Shown piece by piece: positions 1-7,494 of a stretch of 64,000 nt of DNA. This DNA is from Gryllotalpicola daejeonensis (GTDB lineage: Bacteria > Actinomycetota > Actinomycetes > Actinomycetales > Microbacteriaceae), in NCBI RefSeq assembly GCF_039538145.1, contig NZ_BAABBV010000001.1:1674001-1738000 (forward strand). Reading direction: 5' to 3'. The notes beneath the pieces are model-generated. The model saw only the letters and a list, made by a program, of their open reading frames with translations, was not told the origin of the DNA and did not search any database. The position numbers were made by a program, and so were the translations under genes. The number at the start of each line of letters is the position of its first letter. Position 1 is the first letter of the stretch.

Positions 1-118
1 GCAGCTCGCCGCTGCCGTCGAACAGCGCGACAACCGACCCGGGCGCGAGGCCCCGCTCGATGCGGCTGGCGAACAGCTCGGTGGTGGCGGCGTCGAGGAA
101 CGGCAGGTCGAGGCTCAC
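1..118 (-). CDS. Partial N-terminus, possible beta-lactamase-family serine hydrolase
   Basis: Only the first 39 codons are present; the gene runs off the left edge. A GTG at 118 is the first start after an in-frame TGA (122-124). The peptide begins MSLDLPFLDAATTELF and contains the segment APGSVVALFDG. That spacing resembles the N-terminus of class C beta-lactamase-like or esterase serine hydrolases, where a helix is followed by a PGxVVAL strand. The catalytic SxxK would lie outside the window, so the assignment is a guess by resemblance. Confidence 0.4.
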   Translation of the reverse strand, partial: MSLDLPFLDAATTELFASRIERGLAPGSVVALFDGSGEL

Positions 119-195
119 CCCTCAAGCATGCCCGCCGGAATCGGGCGGTGCGAAATGTCCGTTCGCGAGCTCTCGAACGTGCATCGCACCGCTGT

Positions 196-804
196 TTAGA
201 GCTCGGCGTCCGACTCCAGGGCGAGTGCGTAGGGATTGTCGGGCGAACCCGGCAGGCGGTGGAAGCCGAGGCGCGCATAGAAGGTCTGCGCCGCGACGTT
301 GTCGGGTCCGACGCCGAGCTGCACGCCGGGAATCCCCCGCTCGCGCAGCTGGTCGAGCAGCCGCCGCATCAGCGCGCGCCCCAGGCCCTGACGCTGCAGC
401 TCGGGCAGCAGGTCGATGTGCAGATGCGTGGGGTAGCGGTCTTGATCGGACTTGATCATCCGCTCGGGGTGGTGGCCGAGGTCGACGAGCCGGTCCTCGG
501 CGGATTCGAGAAGCGGGGGCAGGGGATGCCTCGCCGCGAAGCCCGGTAGCCACGCGCTGCGGTATCGCTCGACGAAGCTCAGGGTGTCGGCCGCGGCGAG
601 CAGGTACCCCGCGACACGGCCGCCGACGTCGACGACGGTGGCGAGCTCCGGCTCGAGCTCGAGGTACGGACCTGCATAGATGTCGGGCAGGAGCGTGTCG
701 TCGCTGAACTTCCCCGTGGCGTCGACACCCGAGTCGCCCGTGAGCAGGCAGACGCGATAGACGTCGGCGCGATCCTCGGGCCGATACGGCCGCAGCTCAG
801 TCAT
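196..804 (-). CDS. GNAT-family N-acetyltransferase
   Basis: This 202-aa protein has the GNAT acetyl-CoA-binding motif A (QRQGLG, residues 137-142, after the strand HLHIDLLPEL) and the C-terminal motif B (NVAAQTFYARLGF, about 169-181). The opening LRPYRPEDRADVYRVCLLTG resembles the branch related to the acetyltransferase-like domain of O-GlcNAcase. The acceptor substrate is unknown. It lies downstream of the two-component regulator on the same strand, separated by the triplicated 52-bp repeat. A GGA ribosome site (AAAGGA) precedes the ATG at 804. A short ORF from the repeat (856-797) ends across this start, so translation may be coupled. Confidence 0.85.
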   Translation of the reverse strand: MTELRPYRPEDRADVYRVCLLTGDSGVDATGKFSDDTLLPDIYAGPYLELEPELATVVDVGGRVAGYLLAAADTLSFVERYRSAWLPGFAARHPLPPLLESAEDRLVDLGHHPERMIKSDQDRYPTHLHIDLLPELQRQGLGRALMRRLLDQLRERGIPGVQLGVGPDNVAAQTFYARLGFHRLPGSPDNPYALALESDAEL

Positions 805-856
805 GCAGTCCTTTCCTGCGCCGCGCTTCGCGGCGCGAGCGCACCCGCTCAGGCAT
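797..856 (-). CDS. Candidate 19-aa coupled leader ORF (repeat unit 1)
   Basis: The ATG at 856 sits in the leftmost copy of the 52-bp repeat. It opens 19 codons, MPERVRSRREARRRKGLHD, and its TGA (799-797) overlaps the GNAT start at 804. A GGGAGGG Shine-Dalgarno-like run from the neighbouring repeat precedes the ATG. This is a theoretical ORF. The layout (stop overlapping the next start) is what translational coupling would need, but a GC-rich repeat can create such ORFs by chance. Confidence 0.3.
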   Translation of the reverse strand: MPERVRSRREARRRKGLHD

Positions 857-960
857 CCGCGCCCTCCCTGCGCCGCGCTTCGCGGCGCGAGCGCACCCGC
901 TCAGGCATCCGCGCCCTCCCTGCGCCGCGCTTCGCGGCGCGAACGCACCGCTCAGGCATC
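815..960. repeat. Three tandem copies of a 52-bp unit with a GC hairpin
   Basis: Units begin at 815, 867 and 919 (period 52). Units 1 and 2 are almost identical; unit 3 differs by one substitution and one deletion. Each holds a perfect hairpin, GCGCCGCG-CTT-CGCGGCGC (818-836, 870-888, 922-940), followed by CTCAGGCATCCGCG. The last block is the 3' end and stop codon of the response-regulator gene, so the array looks like tandem duplication of a gene end plus its terminator-like hairpin. No U-tract follows the hairpins. Confidence 0.9.
849..959 (-). CDS. Candidate 36-aa coupled leader ORF (repeat units 3 to 2)
   Basis: The ATG at 959 overlaps the stop codon of the response-regulator gene (GGATGCCTGA). 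A one-base deletion in the third repeat puts this ATG in frame with the ATG of the middle repeat (908), whose reading is MPERVRSRREARRREGADA. The frame stops at 851-849, again inside a GGATGCCTGA box that holds the ATG of the next ORF. It is arginine-rich with no known homologue to my knowledge. Whether it is translated is unproven. Confidence 0.25.
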   Translation of the reverse strand: MPERCVRAAKRGAGRARMPERVRSRREARRREGADA

Positions 961-1671
961 CGCGGATCTCGATCCCACCGCCAGCGCAATCGCCTGCGCG
1001 CGCGACTGCACGCCGAGCTTCGCGAACAGCGAGTTCACGTGCGTCTTCACCGTCGCGACGCTCACGAAGAACTGCTGCGCGATCTCAGGGTTGCTGCGGC
1101 CGCGCGCGATCTCGCCGAGCACCTCGGCCTCGCGCGCGGTCAGCGTGGGGAACCGGGCGAGCAGCGCCGGGCCGTCAAGACGGGCAGCTTCCCCGGATTC
1201 CTCAGGCGGCGAGATCGCCCCACCGCCGGTGAAGCTGCCGATGAGCTTGGCGCCGACCTCGGGCGCGAGCGTCGTCTGGCCGCTGGCGACGGCACGCACG
1301 GCGGCGGCGAGCTCCGCCCGGCCGGCGTCCTTCGTCAGATAGCCGCGCGCACCGGCCTTGAGCGCAGAGACGATCGACGCGTCGTCGGCGTAGGTCGTGA
1401 GCACGAGCACCGCGACCGTCGAGCTCGCGGCGAGGACACGCTCAGTCGCGGCGGCGCCGTCGAGGCCGGGCATCCGCAGGTCCATGAGCACGACGTCGGG
1501 CGCGAGCTCGCCGGCGAGCCGGACGGCCTCGAGCCCGTCCGCCGCCTCACCGACCACCTCGACGTCGGGGAGCAGCTCGAGCACGGTGACGAGCCCGTCG
1601 CGCACGATGGCCTGGTCGTCGGCGACGAGCACACGGATGGTCGGGGATGCCACAGCCTCAGCCTGCCGCAA
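952..1671 (-). CDS. NarL/FixJ-type response regulator
   Basis: This 239-aa protein has a receiver domain (about residues 12-130) and a C-terminal LuxR-type HTH (about 175-232). Phosphoacceptor Asp64 lies in VLMDLRMPG, with the acidic pair in VADDQ and a Thr at LTTY. The HTH contains TAREAEVLGEIARGRSNPEIA and VKTHVNSLFAKLGV. Its start overlaps the end of the histidine kinase gene by 14 nt, so the two are co-translated and form one two-component system. A GTG eight codons in is an alternative start. Target genes are unknown; the GNAT gene downstream and the membrane protein upstream are candidates. Confidence 0.93.
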   Translation of the reverse strand: MRQAEAVASPTIRVLVADDQAIVRDGLVTVLELLPDVEVVGEAADGLEAVRLAGELAPDVVLMDLRMPGLDGAAATERVLAASSTVAVLVLTTYADDASIVSALKAGARGYLTKDAGRAELAAAVRAVASGQTTLAPEVGAKLIGSFTGGGAISPPEESGEAARLDGPALLARFPTLTAREAEVLGEIARGRSNPEIAQQFFVSVATVKTHVNSLFAKLGVQSRAQAIALAVGSRSADA

Positions 1672-2851
1672 GAGAAGCCGTCGCCGACACCACGAACCGC
1701 CCGTCGCGCTCCGTCGCGCTCACCGTGCCCCCTGGCAGCTGCGCGAACCGCTCCGCCATACCGACGAGCCCGTGGCCGCCGCCGAGGTCGCTCGGCGTGC
1801 GGCCGGCGACGACGCGGTTCGACACCGCGAGGTCGATGCGATCGGCGCCCGCCGTGAGCTCGACGGAGACCGGCTCGCCCGGCGCATGCCGGCGCGCGTT
1901 GCTCAGGGCCTCCTGCAGAGCGCGCTCGAAGGCATTGGCGACGGATGCCTGCAGCGGCGCGGCCGCCGCAGCGAGATCCACGCGCGCATCGGCCTCTCCC
2001 CCGAGCTCGCGGTGCGCGCGCAGCAGCCGCTCGGCGGCGCCGGCCAGGTCGACAGGCGACTGCTCGGAGGAGTCCGGGTCGTCGGGCGATCGCAGGGCGG
2101 CGACGGCTCGACGGGCATCCGCCAGCCCCTCTGCGGCGAGCGCGCGCGCCTGCGCGACCTTCGCCTGCGCGTCGGAGGTACGCCCGGACTCGAGCAGGGC
2201 CTCTGCGGCGTCGAGCTGGATCACGAGTCCGCCGAGGCTGTGCGCGAGGACGTCGTGGATGTCTCGCGCCACGGCCTCGCGTGCGGCAAGCGCGCTCGCC
2301 CTGGCCTCCTGCTCGTGCGTGGCCGCCTGCTGCTCGGCCAGCTCGCGGTTGCGCCTGGTGGCGGCGCGGGCCTGGCGGCGCGAGACGCCGATCAGCAGCC
2401 AGACGGCGTTGCTCGCGAGGTAGCCCAGCACGCCCGCCGTGCCGAGGCCTGCCGAGAGCGCGCCGATCGGCGTGAGCACGAACGAGAGGGCCGAGAGCGC
2501 GGCACCCCACCAGATCGACTCGGTGTCATCTGAGACCGCGAGGATGACGAGGATGGCGAGCGGCGCGAGGTGGATGCCGTTGCTCGGCGCCACCGAGAGC
2601 GATGCCGCGACCACGCCGACGACCGTGGCCGCGCGCCGCACCCAGCGCAGCACGGCCGACCGCCGCTGCGACTGCACGAACACGCGCTGCAGCGGCACGA
2701 CGATCGCCCAGGTGAGCAGGGCCAGCACCGTCGCGACGGCGAACCAGCCGCTGCGGGGCACGGAGGTGCTGGCGAAGGACGCGACCGCGACCGCCACGAT
2801 GCCGATGGCATTGAGGGCCAGGGGCAGCACGCGGCGGTCGGTGAGGTTCAT
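1658..2851 (-). CDS. Two-component sensor histidine kinase (HisKA_3 / NarX-type)
   Basis: 397 aa. The N-terminal half has several hydrophobic segments (about residues 8-30, 36-55, 76-108 and 114-155) and no large extracellular domain, which suggests an intramembrane-sensing kinase. A linker helix leads to the dimerisation/phosphotransfer motif AVARDIHDVLAHSLGGLV with His199. The C-terminal HATPase domain shows an N-box (FERALQEALSNARRHA) and a G-box (GGGHGLVGMAERF). Gene order with the NarL regulator is typical of DesK/LiaS-like actinobacterial systems. The signal cannot be told from sequence. Confidence 0.92.
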   Translation of the reverse strand: MNLTDRRVLPLALNAIGIVAVAVASFASTSVPRSGWFAVATVLALLTWAIVVPLQRVFVQSQRRSAVLRWVRRAATVVGVVAASLSVAPSNGIHLAPLAILVILAVSDDTESIWWGAALSALSFVLTPIGALSAGLGTAGVLGYLASNAVWLLIGVSRRQARAATRRNRELAEQQAATHEQEARASALAAREAVARDIHDVLAHSLGGLVIQLDAAEALLESGRTSDAQAKVAQARALAAEGLADARRAVAALRSPDDPDSSEQSPVDLAGAAERLLRAHRELGGEADARVDLAAAAAPLQASVANAFERALQEALSNARRHAPGEPVSVELTAGADRIDLAVSNRVVAGRTPSDLGGGHGLVGMAERFAQLPGGTVSATERDGRFVVSATASLAAG

Positions 2852-2906
2852 CAGCGCAATCTTGTCTGGTCAGGAAGCGGTCTCGATACGCCCGGCTTCG
2901 CGCGGG

Positions 2907-3479
2907 CTACTCGACCACCGGAAGCGTGGCGAGGCTCTGACGGTGCTGGTCGAGGCGCCAGGCAAGCACGCCGACGCGGGCGGCGCGGTTCGCGGCGAGC
3001 ACGAGCAGGATGACGCCGGTGGATGCCGTCGCCTCTGCGCCGAGGTGCCGGGCGAACAGCTCGACGCCGACGCGCACCGCGATCAGGACGATCCAGAGCG
3101 CGACGCCCACCCAGCTCGTGCGGCTCTCGTACTCGACGGGCGCGAGCGCCTGGCCGTCGCGGCCGGGGCGGCGGCGCTGCTCATACGCAGCGGCGCGCTC
3201 GCGCGTCAGCGGGCGGAAGCGGGCGATGGCACCCATGGTCGCGCCGACGCCGAGGGAGATCACGAGCTCGACGGCCAGCAGGGCGATGTCCGTGGGCCTG
3301 AGCGTCACCGCCTGCTGGCCGGTGACGATGATGCCGGCGCCGATGATGGCGAAGATGATGGGGCCGCGCCACATGCGGGCGGGGTCGACGACGCGCCAGG
3401 TCATCTGGCGGTAACAGATCCAGGCGATGACGGCGATGCCGAGCAGGGCGTCGAGGCCGTATTGCAGGTTCACGTTCAT
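2907..3479 (-). CDS. DUF1453-like multi-pass membrane protein
   Basis: 190 aa with about four or five hydrophobic segments. The motif WRVVDPARMWRGPIIFAIIG after the first helix is characteristic of the DUF1453/CcdC-like family, whose function is not established in actinobacteria. It lies 55 nt upstream of the histidine kinase on the same strand and may be co-transcribed with it. A small membrane partner beside a kinase lacking an extracellular sensor could be an accessory sensor; that is inference from context. Confidence 0.7.
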   Translation of the reverse strand: MNVNLQYGLDALLGIAVIAWICYRQMTWRVVDPARMWRGPIIFAIIGAGIIVTGQQAVTLRPTDIALLAVELVISLGVGATMGAIARFRPLTRERAAAYEQRRRPGRDGQALAPVEYESRTSWVGVALWIVLIAVRVGVELFARHLGAEATASTGVILLVLAANRAARVGVLAWRLDQHRQSLATLPVVE

Positions 3480-3582
3480 GACAGCAATGCTTCCGGTCAG
3501 CCAGCGCCCGGCCCACCACCCCAGGGTGGAGCGCGGGTGGAGATGCGGCCGCCGGAAGTATGACAGATGCTGAAGTTGTATC

Positions 3583-3588
3583 TATCAT
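3583..3588 (+). promoter_or_regulatory. -10 box for leaderless gntR-family gene
   Basis: TATCAT lies 7 nt before the ATG at 3596 in an AT-rich patch that stands out from the surrounding GC-rich DNA. The distance puts the transcription start at or next to the start codon, and no Shine-Dalgarno is present. Confidence 0.6.
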
Positions 3589-3595
3589 TGCGTAT

Positions 3596-4240
3596 ATGGT
3601 CGAGAAGAACTCCGTCGCCGCCGGCGACCGTGCGTATGAAGACGTCAAGTCGCGGATCCTCGAGGGCGAGCTCGCAGGCGGCGAGCTGATCAGCGAGGGC
3701 GAGGTCGCCGACCGGCTGAACATCAGCCGCACGCCGGTGCGCGAGGCGTTCCTGCGACTGCAGGCCGAAGGACTCATGAAGCTCTACCCGAAGCGCGGCG
3801 CGATGATCACCCCCATCGCCCGCAGCGAGGCGCGCGACGTGGTCGACGCGCGCAACATGCTCGAGACGCACGCGGTGCGCTCGGTCGTGGCCAGCGAAGA
3901 GCGCACCGAGCGCCTCGTGGCGGCGCTGCGCGAGAACATCCAGCTGCAGAAGGACCGCATCGCCGACCGCAATCTCGCGGGCTATGCGCTCGCCGACGCG
4001 GACTTCCACTCGGCGCTGATCAGTGCGAGCGAGAACGCGCTCATCATCCAGTTCTACGCGACCCTCTACGACCGGCAGGTGCGCATGGCGCGCTCGTCCG
4101 TGCCCACCGACGTCGTCGCCGAGGACGTGGTCGGCGCGCACCAGGCCCTGCTGGACGCGATCGCGGCGCGCGACGCCGACCGCTTCGAGCAGCTGCTGGC
4201 CGAGCACCTCAAGAAGATCCACGAGGTGCTGATCCGATAA
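3596..4240 (+). CDS. GntR-family transcriptional regulator (FadR/FCD subfamily)
   Basis: 214 aa from the ATG at 3596. The N-terminal winged HTH (about residues 8-75) contains SRILEGELAGGELISEGEVA and NISRTPVREAFLRLQAEGL, the GntR signature. The C-terminal all-helical FCD domain has ADFHSALISASENALI, including the Asp and His positions expected for metal or carboxylate-ligand binding. An upstream in-frame ATG (3560) exists, but I prefer 3596 because a TATCAT -10 box lies 7 nt before it. FCD regulators usually sense organic or sugar acids. The divergent neighbour ends far away, so the regulon is not evident. Confidence 0.9.
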   Translation: MVEKNSVAAGDRAYEDVKSRILEGELAGGELISEGEVADRLNISRTPVREAFLRLQAEGLMKLYPKRGAMITPIARSEARDVVDARNMLETHAVRSVVASEERTERLVAALRENIQLQKDRIADRNLAGYALADADFHSALISASENALIIQFYATLYDRQVRMARSSVPTDVVAEDVVGAHQALLDAIAARDADRFEQLLAEHLKKIHEVLIR

Positions 4241-4270
4241 CGGATGCCGCGGGCCAGGCATCCCCTCGAA

Positions 4271-4276
4271 TAACTT
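4271..4276 (+). promoter_or_regulatory. -10 box for leaderless spermidine-synthase-like gene
   Basis: TAACTT is followed by 7 nt and the GTG at 4284. It fits the same leaderless pattern as other genes in this window. Confidence 0.45.
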
Positions 4277-4283
4277 GGATCTC

Positions 4284-5147
4284 GTGAGCGACGACCGATC
4301 CGTGATCTTGAAGCACTCCGGCTATCGCGCGGTGATCGAGCCCGATCGCTTCGTCCCGGGAGCGTACGAGCTCGTGGTCGACGGCACCCCGCAGTCGCAC
4401 GTGAACCTCGAGGACCCGTCGTCGCTGTTCTTCGAGTACATCCAGCGCATGGGCAACGTCATCGATCTGATCGGCGACCCCGGCCAGCCGATCACAGCCG
4501 TGCACCTCGGGGCAGGGGCGATGACCATTCCGCGGTACATCGCAGCCACCCGTCCGGGCAGCCGCCAGCAGGTGATCGAGCTCGAACAGAACCTCGTCGA
4601 GCTGGTCCGCTCGGTGCTTCCGCTGCCGCGCGGCGCCGACGTGCGGGTGCGCTACGGCGACGCCCGCGAGGTGCTCGCGAAGCTGCCCGGCGGGCTCGTC
4701 GGGTCGGTCGACCTCGTCGTCGTCGATATCTTCAGCGGGGCGCGCACGCCGGCGCACGTGACGAGCCAGGAGTTCTACACAGAGGCGGCCCGCCTGCTCT
4801 CCCCCACCGGGATCATGCTCGTGAACATCGCCGACGGGCCGCCGCTGCGCTTCGCACGCTCGCAGGCGGCCACGCTCGCTCAGGTGCTGCCGCATGCCGC
4901 CGTGCTCGCCGAGGCGCAGGTCGTGAAGGGCCGTCGCTTCGGCAACTTCGTGCTCGTCGGCTCCGCGGCGCCGCTTCCCGAGAAGTGGCTGCCCCGCCTG
5001 ATGGCGGCGGGCCCGCACCCCGCGGTCGCCGTGCTCGGGTCGGACTTCGAGGACTTCGCCCGCGGCGGTCTGATCGTCACGGACGCCACGGCGACGCCCT
5101 CACCGCCGCCCGCCCGGTCGATCTTCCAGGTGAAGCCGGGCAAATGA
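4284..5147 (+). CDS. Spermidine-synthase-like methyltransferase-fold protein
   Basis: 287 aa with a Rossmann-type aminopropyltransferase/methyltransferase fold. The nucleotide-binding loop is VHLGAGAMTIPRY, followed by an acidic strand end (VIELEQNL), a GDAREVL segment and VVDIFSGARTPAHV at the position of the spermidine-synthase catalytic Asp. It lacks the N-terminal beta-hairpin domain of true spermidine synthases. It belongs to the actinobacterial fused/short spermidine-synthase-like group, where polyamine synthesis has not been shown. GTG 4284 is preferred over TTG 4275 because of the -10 spacing. Confidence 0.8.
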   Translation: MSDDRSVILKHSGYRAVIEPDRFVPGAYELVVDGTPQSHVNLEDPSSLFFEYIQRMGNVIDLIGDPGQPITAVHLGAGAMTIPRYIAATRPGSRQQVIELEQNLVELVRSVLPLPRGADVRVRYGDAREVLAKLPGGLVGSVDLVVVDIFSGARTPAHVTSQEFYTEAARLLSPTGIMLVNIADGPPLRFARSQAATLAQVLPHAAVLAEAQVVKGRRFGNFVLVGSAAPLPEKWLPRLMAAGPHPAVAVLGSDFEDFARGGLIVTDATATPSPPPARSIFQVKPGK

Positions 5148-5316
5148 TCTGTCCAGGCGCCGCGAAGGGCACACTTCGCGCCAGAGGGCACGCCGATTCC
5201 GCGAATTCGTGTGCCGCCCGGTCGAACGTGTGCCGCTGGCGACGTGAGGCATCGGTTCACCCCGAATGGGGCGTGGCATGCCGCGCTCGCGCAGCTCGCC
5301 TGGTTAGCCTGCCCGC
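5148..5316. other. Intergenic region with mutually exclusive hairpins
   Basis: No gene is seen. CGCGAA (5161-5166) can pair with TTCGCG (5175-5180). The same TTCGCG can instead pair with CGCGAA at 5200-5205, extended by GGCACAC (5168-5174) with GTGTGCC (5209-5215). The longer hairpin is the likely terminator of the upstream gene. The -10 box of the next gene follows at 5305. Confidence 0.55.
5305..5310 (+). promoter_or_regulatory. -10 box for leaderless TPR gene
   Basis: TAGCCT ends 6 nt before the GTG at 5317, and no ribosome-binding site is visible. Confidence 0.6.
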
Positions 5317-5850
5317 GTGAGCAGCATCATCCTCGGCTACGACCCTGAAACACTTCGTGAGCGCGTGGACCTGGTGGAAGTCGGCCACCGCCTCGCCGAG
5401 CTCGGCGACCTGCGCAGCCGCGACGCCCTGTGCGAGAAGGCCTGGCTGCTGAAGGTGGGCGGCTCACTCGAGGATGCGATGGATGTCGCGAACGAGGCGT
5501 ACCGGCTGGCGCGGTTCACCGGCGACCGGCGCTCGCTGCAGCGGCCGCGGATGATCCGCGCGCAGGTGCTGCAATTCCAGGGCCGGTACGAAGAGGCGAT
5601 CTCAGAGCTGACCGCCTGCATCGAAGAGGCGCGCACGCACGAGTGGCACGAGCTCGAGGCGTTCGGCCTGCAGCACCGCGGGAAGGTGCTGTTCGAACAG
5701 GGGGCCGACGAGGCCGCGATCGCCGACTTCACCGAGTCGCTGCGGCTGCGCACCGAGGCGGGCGCGCCGGCCGACCAGATCGAGTCGGCGCAGTTCGCGC
5801 TCGAGACGGCGAAGCACCGCCTCGAATCCAATGTCGTACCTTTGTTCTAG
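5317..5850 (+). CDS. Small tetratricopeptide-repeat protein
   Basis: 177 aa, predicted all-helical. TPR-like helix pairs are visible, for example ALCEKAWLLKVGGSLEDAM, RMIRAQVLQFQGRYEEAI, QHRGKVLFEQGADEAAI and DFTESLRLRTEAG, covering roughly residues 30-155. There is no signal peptide or catalytic domain, so it is presumably a cytoplasmic scaffold. Its stop codon TAG is also the first half of the -10 box of the SprT-like gene, placing the two in a tight tandem. Partner unknown. Confidence 0.75.
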   Translation: MSSIILGYDPETLRERVDLVEVGHRLAELGDLRSRDALCEKAWLLKVGGSLEDAMDVANEAYRLARFTGDRRSLQRPRMIRAQVLQFQGRYEEAISELTACIEEARTHEWHELEAFGLQHRGKVLFEQGADEAAIADFTESLRLRTEAGAPADQIESAQFALETAKHRLESNVVPLF

Positions 5851-5853
5851 CCT
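5848..5853 (+). promoter_or_regulatory. -10 box for leaderless sprT-like gene
   Basis: TAGCCT overlaps the stop codon of the TPR gene (TAG, 5848-5850) and lies exactly 6 nt before the ATG at 5860. Confidence 0.55.
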
Positions 5854-5859
5854 CTCCGC

Positions 5860-6351
5860 ATGGCTGAACTGGCTCGTGTGAGCGTCTGGGCGAACGCACT
5901 CATCGCCCTGCATCTCGACCCCTCGTGGACCTTCGCGTTCGACAACGCCAAGAAGCGCGCGGGGCTGTGCGATTACACGCACAAACGGATTTCTGTGTCC
6001 CGCTACCTCGCGGCGAGCTGGCCAGACGACGACGTGCATCAGACCCTGCTGCACGAGGTGGCGCATGCCCTGGCGGGGCCGGCGGCCGGGCACGGCCCGG
6101 TGTGGAAGCGCACCGCGAAGTCGCTCGGCTACGTCGGCGGTCGCACCCACGACGGTCCGACTCCCACCGAGCTCGCGCCGTGGGTCGGCACCTGCCCGAA
6201 CGGGCACGTGCACTACCGCCACCGGAAGCCGACGAGAGCGCTGTCGTGCGCGAAGTGCTCGCGGTCGTTCTCGCGCGCGTTCTTGATCAGCTGGACTCGG
6301 CGGGAGATCTCAGCGGCCGTGCGCAGAGCGGCGGCGCGCGCACAGCAGTGA
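5860..6351 (+). CDS. SprT-like zinc metalloprotease-fold protein
   Basis: 163 aa. The HExxH zinc-protease motif is seen in TLLHEVAHALAG (about residues 65-76), followed by HGPVWKRTAKSLG, which supplies the third ligand region. A C-terminal zinc ribbon is suggested by GTCPNGHVHYRHR and LSCAKCSR. This is the SprT/Spartan-like arrangement. The eukaryotic relative digests DNA-protein crosslinks; the bacterial role is largely untested. The stop codon is embedded in the left arm of a strong terminator. Confidence 0.87.
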   Translation: MAELARVSVWANALIALHLDPSWTFAFDNAKKRAGLCDYTHKRISVSRYLAASWPDDDVHQTLLHEVAHALAGPAAGHGPVWKRTAKSLGYVGGRTHDGPTPTELAPWVGTCPNGHVHYRHRKPTRALSCAKCSRSFSRAFLISWTRREISAAVRRAAARAQQ

Positions 6352-6371
6352 CGACCCAGTGGGTCGTCACT
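6347..6371. terminator. Bidirectional hairpin overlapping the sprT-like stop
   Basis: AGTGACGACCCA and TGGGTCGTCACT form a perfect 12-bp inverted repeat around one base. The TGA stop of the SprT-like gene lies in the left arm. It separates two convergent genes. Confidence 0.8.
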
Positions 6372-6395
6372 CGCCCGCCGCTGTTCGAGCGCAGC

Positions 6396-7361
6396 TCAGC
6401 CAGGAGAGGCACCCGGCGTCGCGAGTTCTCTTCGACTGCGACGGCGAGGCAGCTTGAGCCCGCGCTGGCTCGCGATGATGCCGGCGATGACGACGAGCCC
6501 GCCGACCGGCTCGTACCAGCGCACGGTCTCGCCGAGCAGCAGCACACCGAGAACGACGCCGACGACGGGCGCCATGTAGGTGACCGTCGAGGCGCGGGCC
6601 GGGCCCCAGTCCCGAACGATGCGCGTGTACCAGATGTAGGCGACGCCGGTGCCGAGCACGGCGAGCGCCGCGACGCTCGCGACGACCGGCAGGCTCAGGG
6701 CAATCGGCCCGCGGGCGTCGAAGGGCGCGAGAACGAGCACGATGGCGCTCGCGGCCATGAGCTGAACGGAGGACAGCGTGATCGAGTCATAGGGAAGACC
6801 GCTCACGAAGCGGCGCAGGTAGAGGCCGGCGAATCCGTAGCTCGCCGTCGCGCCGAGGCAGGCGAGCTGCGCGGGGATGCTCGCCCGCACGGCCGGGTCG
6901 CCGATGAGCTGCCACGGCCCCGTGAGGATCAGCACGCCGATGATGCCGATGACGAGTCCGACGACTCGCGCGCGGCTGAGTCGCTCGGAGCGCAGGACGA
7001 GCGGGGTGAACAGCAGTGTCATGATCGGCGTCGTCGCGTTGTAGATGCTCGCGAGGCTGCTCGGCACGTACTGCTCGGCCCAGGCGAACAGGGTGAAGGG
7101 GATGGCGCAGAAGAACGCGCCGACGACGAGCATGTGGAGCCACACGGCGCGCTCGCGCGGCCACTGCCGCCGGGTGACCGTCATGATCACGGCGAGGGTC
7201 AGCGCACCGAGCACGATGCGGCAGATCACGAGTTGCGCCGGTGAGAAGCCGCCGAGCCCGACCTTGATGAAGAGGAAGCTTGCGCCCCATACGAGCGAAA
7301 GTGCGAGGAACGACCAGAGCGTCGCGTTCACGCCCTGAGTGCTGCGAGCGGTGCCGGTCAT
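6396..7361 (-). CDS. EamA/DMT-family transporter
   Basis: 321 aa with ten hydrophobic segments in two EamA halves, the first starting FLALSLVWGASFLFIKVGL and the second around YGFAGLYLRR. Pro and Gly residues at helix ends (ALTLAVIM, ALAVLGTGVAYIWY) match the drug/metabolite exporter superfamily. The ATG at 7361 is chosen because GGAGG lies 8 nt upstream; a longer upstream frame has no such site. The C-terminus is a short basic tail. It is divergent from a LysR regulator that likely controls it. The substrate is unknown; DMT proteins export amino acids and metabolites. Confidence 0.88.
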   Translation of the reverse strand: MTGTARSTQGVNATLWSFLALSLVWGASFLFIKVGLGGFSPAQLVICRIVLGALTLAVIMTVTRRQWPRERAVWLHMLVVGAFFCAIPFTLFAWAEQYVPSSLASIYNATTPIMTLLFTPLVLRSERLSRARVVGLVIGIIGVLILTGPWQLIGDPAVRASIPAQLACLGATASYGFAGLYLRRFVSGLPYDSITLSSVQLMAASAIVLVLAPFDARGPIALSLPVVASVAALAVLGTGVAYIWYTRIVRDWGPARASTVTYMAPVVGVVLGVLLLGETVRWYEPVGGLVVIAGIIASQRGLKLPRRRSRRELATPGASPG

Positions 7362-7445
7362 GCTGCGAGCCTCCCGCCGCCGAGGGGGCGGCGCTGGCGC
7401 GAATCGGACGGAGCGGTGTTCATGCGGCTTATCATTGCCGCGCTG

Positions 7446-7486
7446 GGCCTCATGAGGCCAATGCATTCATCTCATTGCCTGATGAG
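7446..7486. promoter_or_regulatory. Divergent LysR/EamA operator region
   Basis: A perfect 14-bp palindrome GGCCTCATGAGGCC (7446-7459) is followed by CTCAT-N6-ATGAG (7471-7486), sharing the CTCATGAG half-site. CATTGCC also recurs. The LysR ribosome site GAGGAG (7484-7489) overlaps the second dyad, which suggests autoregulation. Confidence 0.6.
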
Positions 7487-7494
7487 GAGAACCG

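Noticed and set aside
815..960. 52-bp repeats as a CRISPR array
   Set aside because: Direct tandem repeats without unique spacers.
3560..3595. N-terminal extension of the GntR regulator
   Set aside because: The extra 12 codons are AT-rich promoter sequence containing the TATCAT box, so the ATG at 3596 is preferred.
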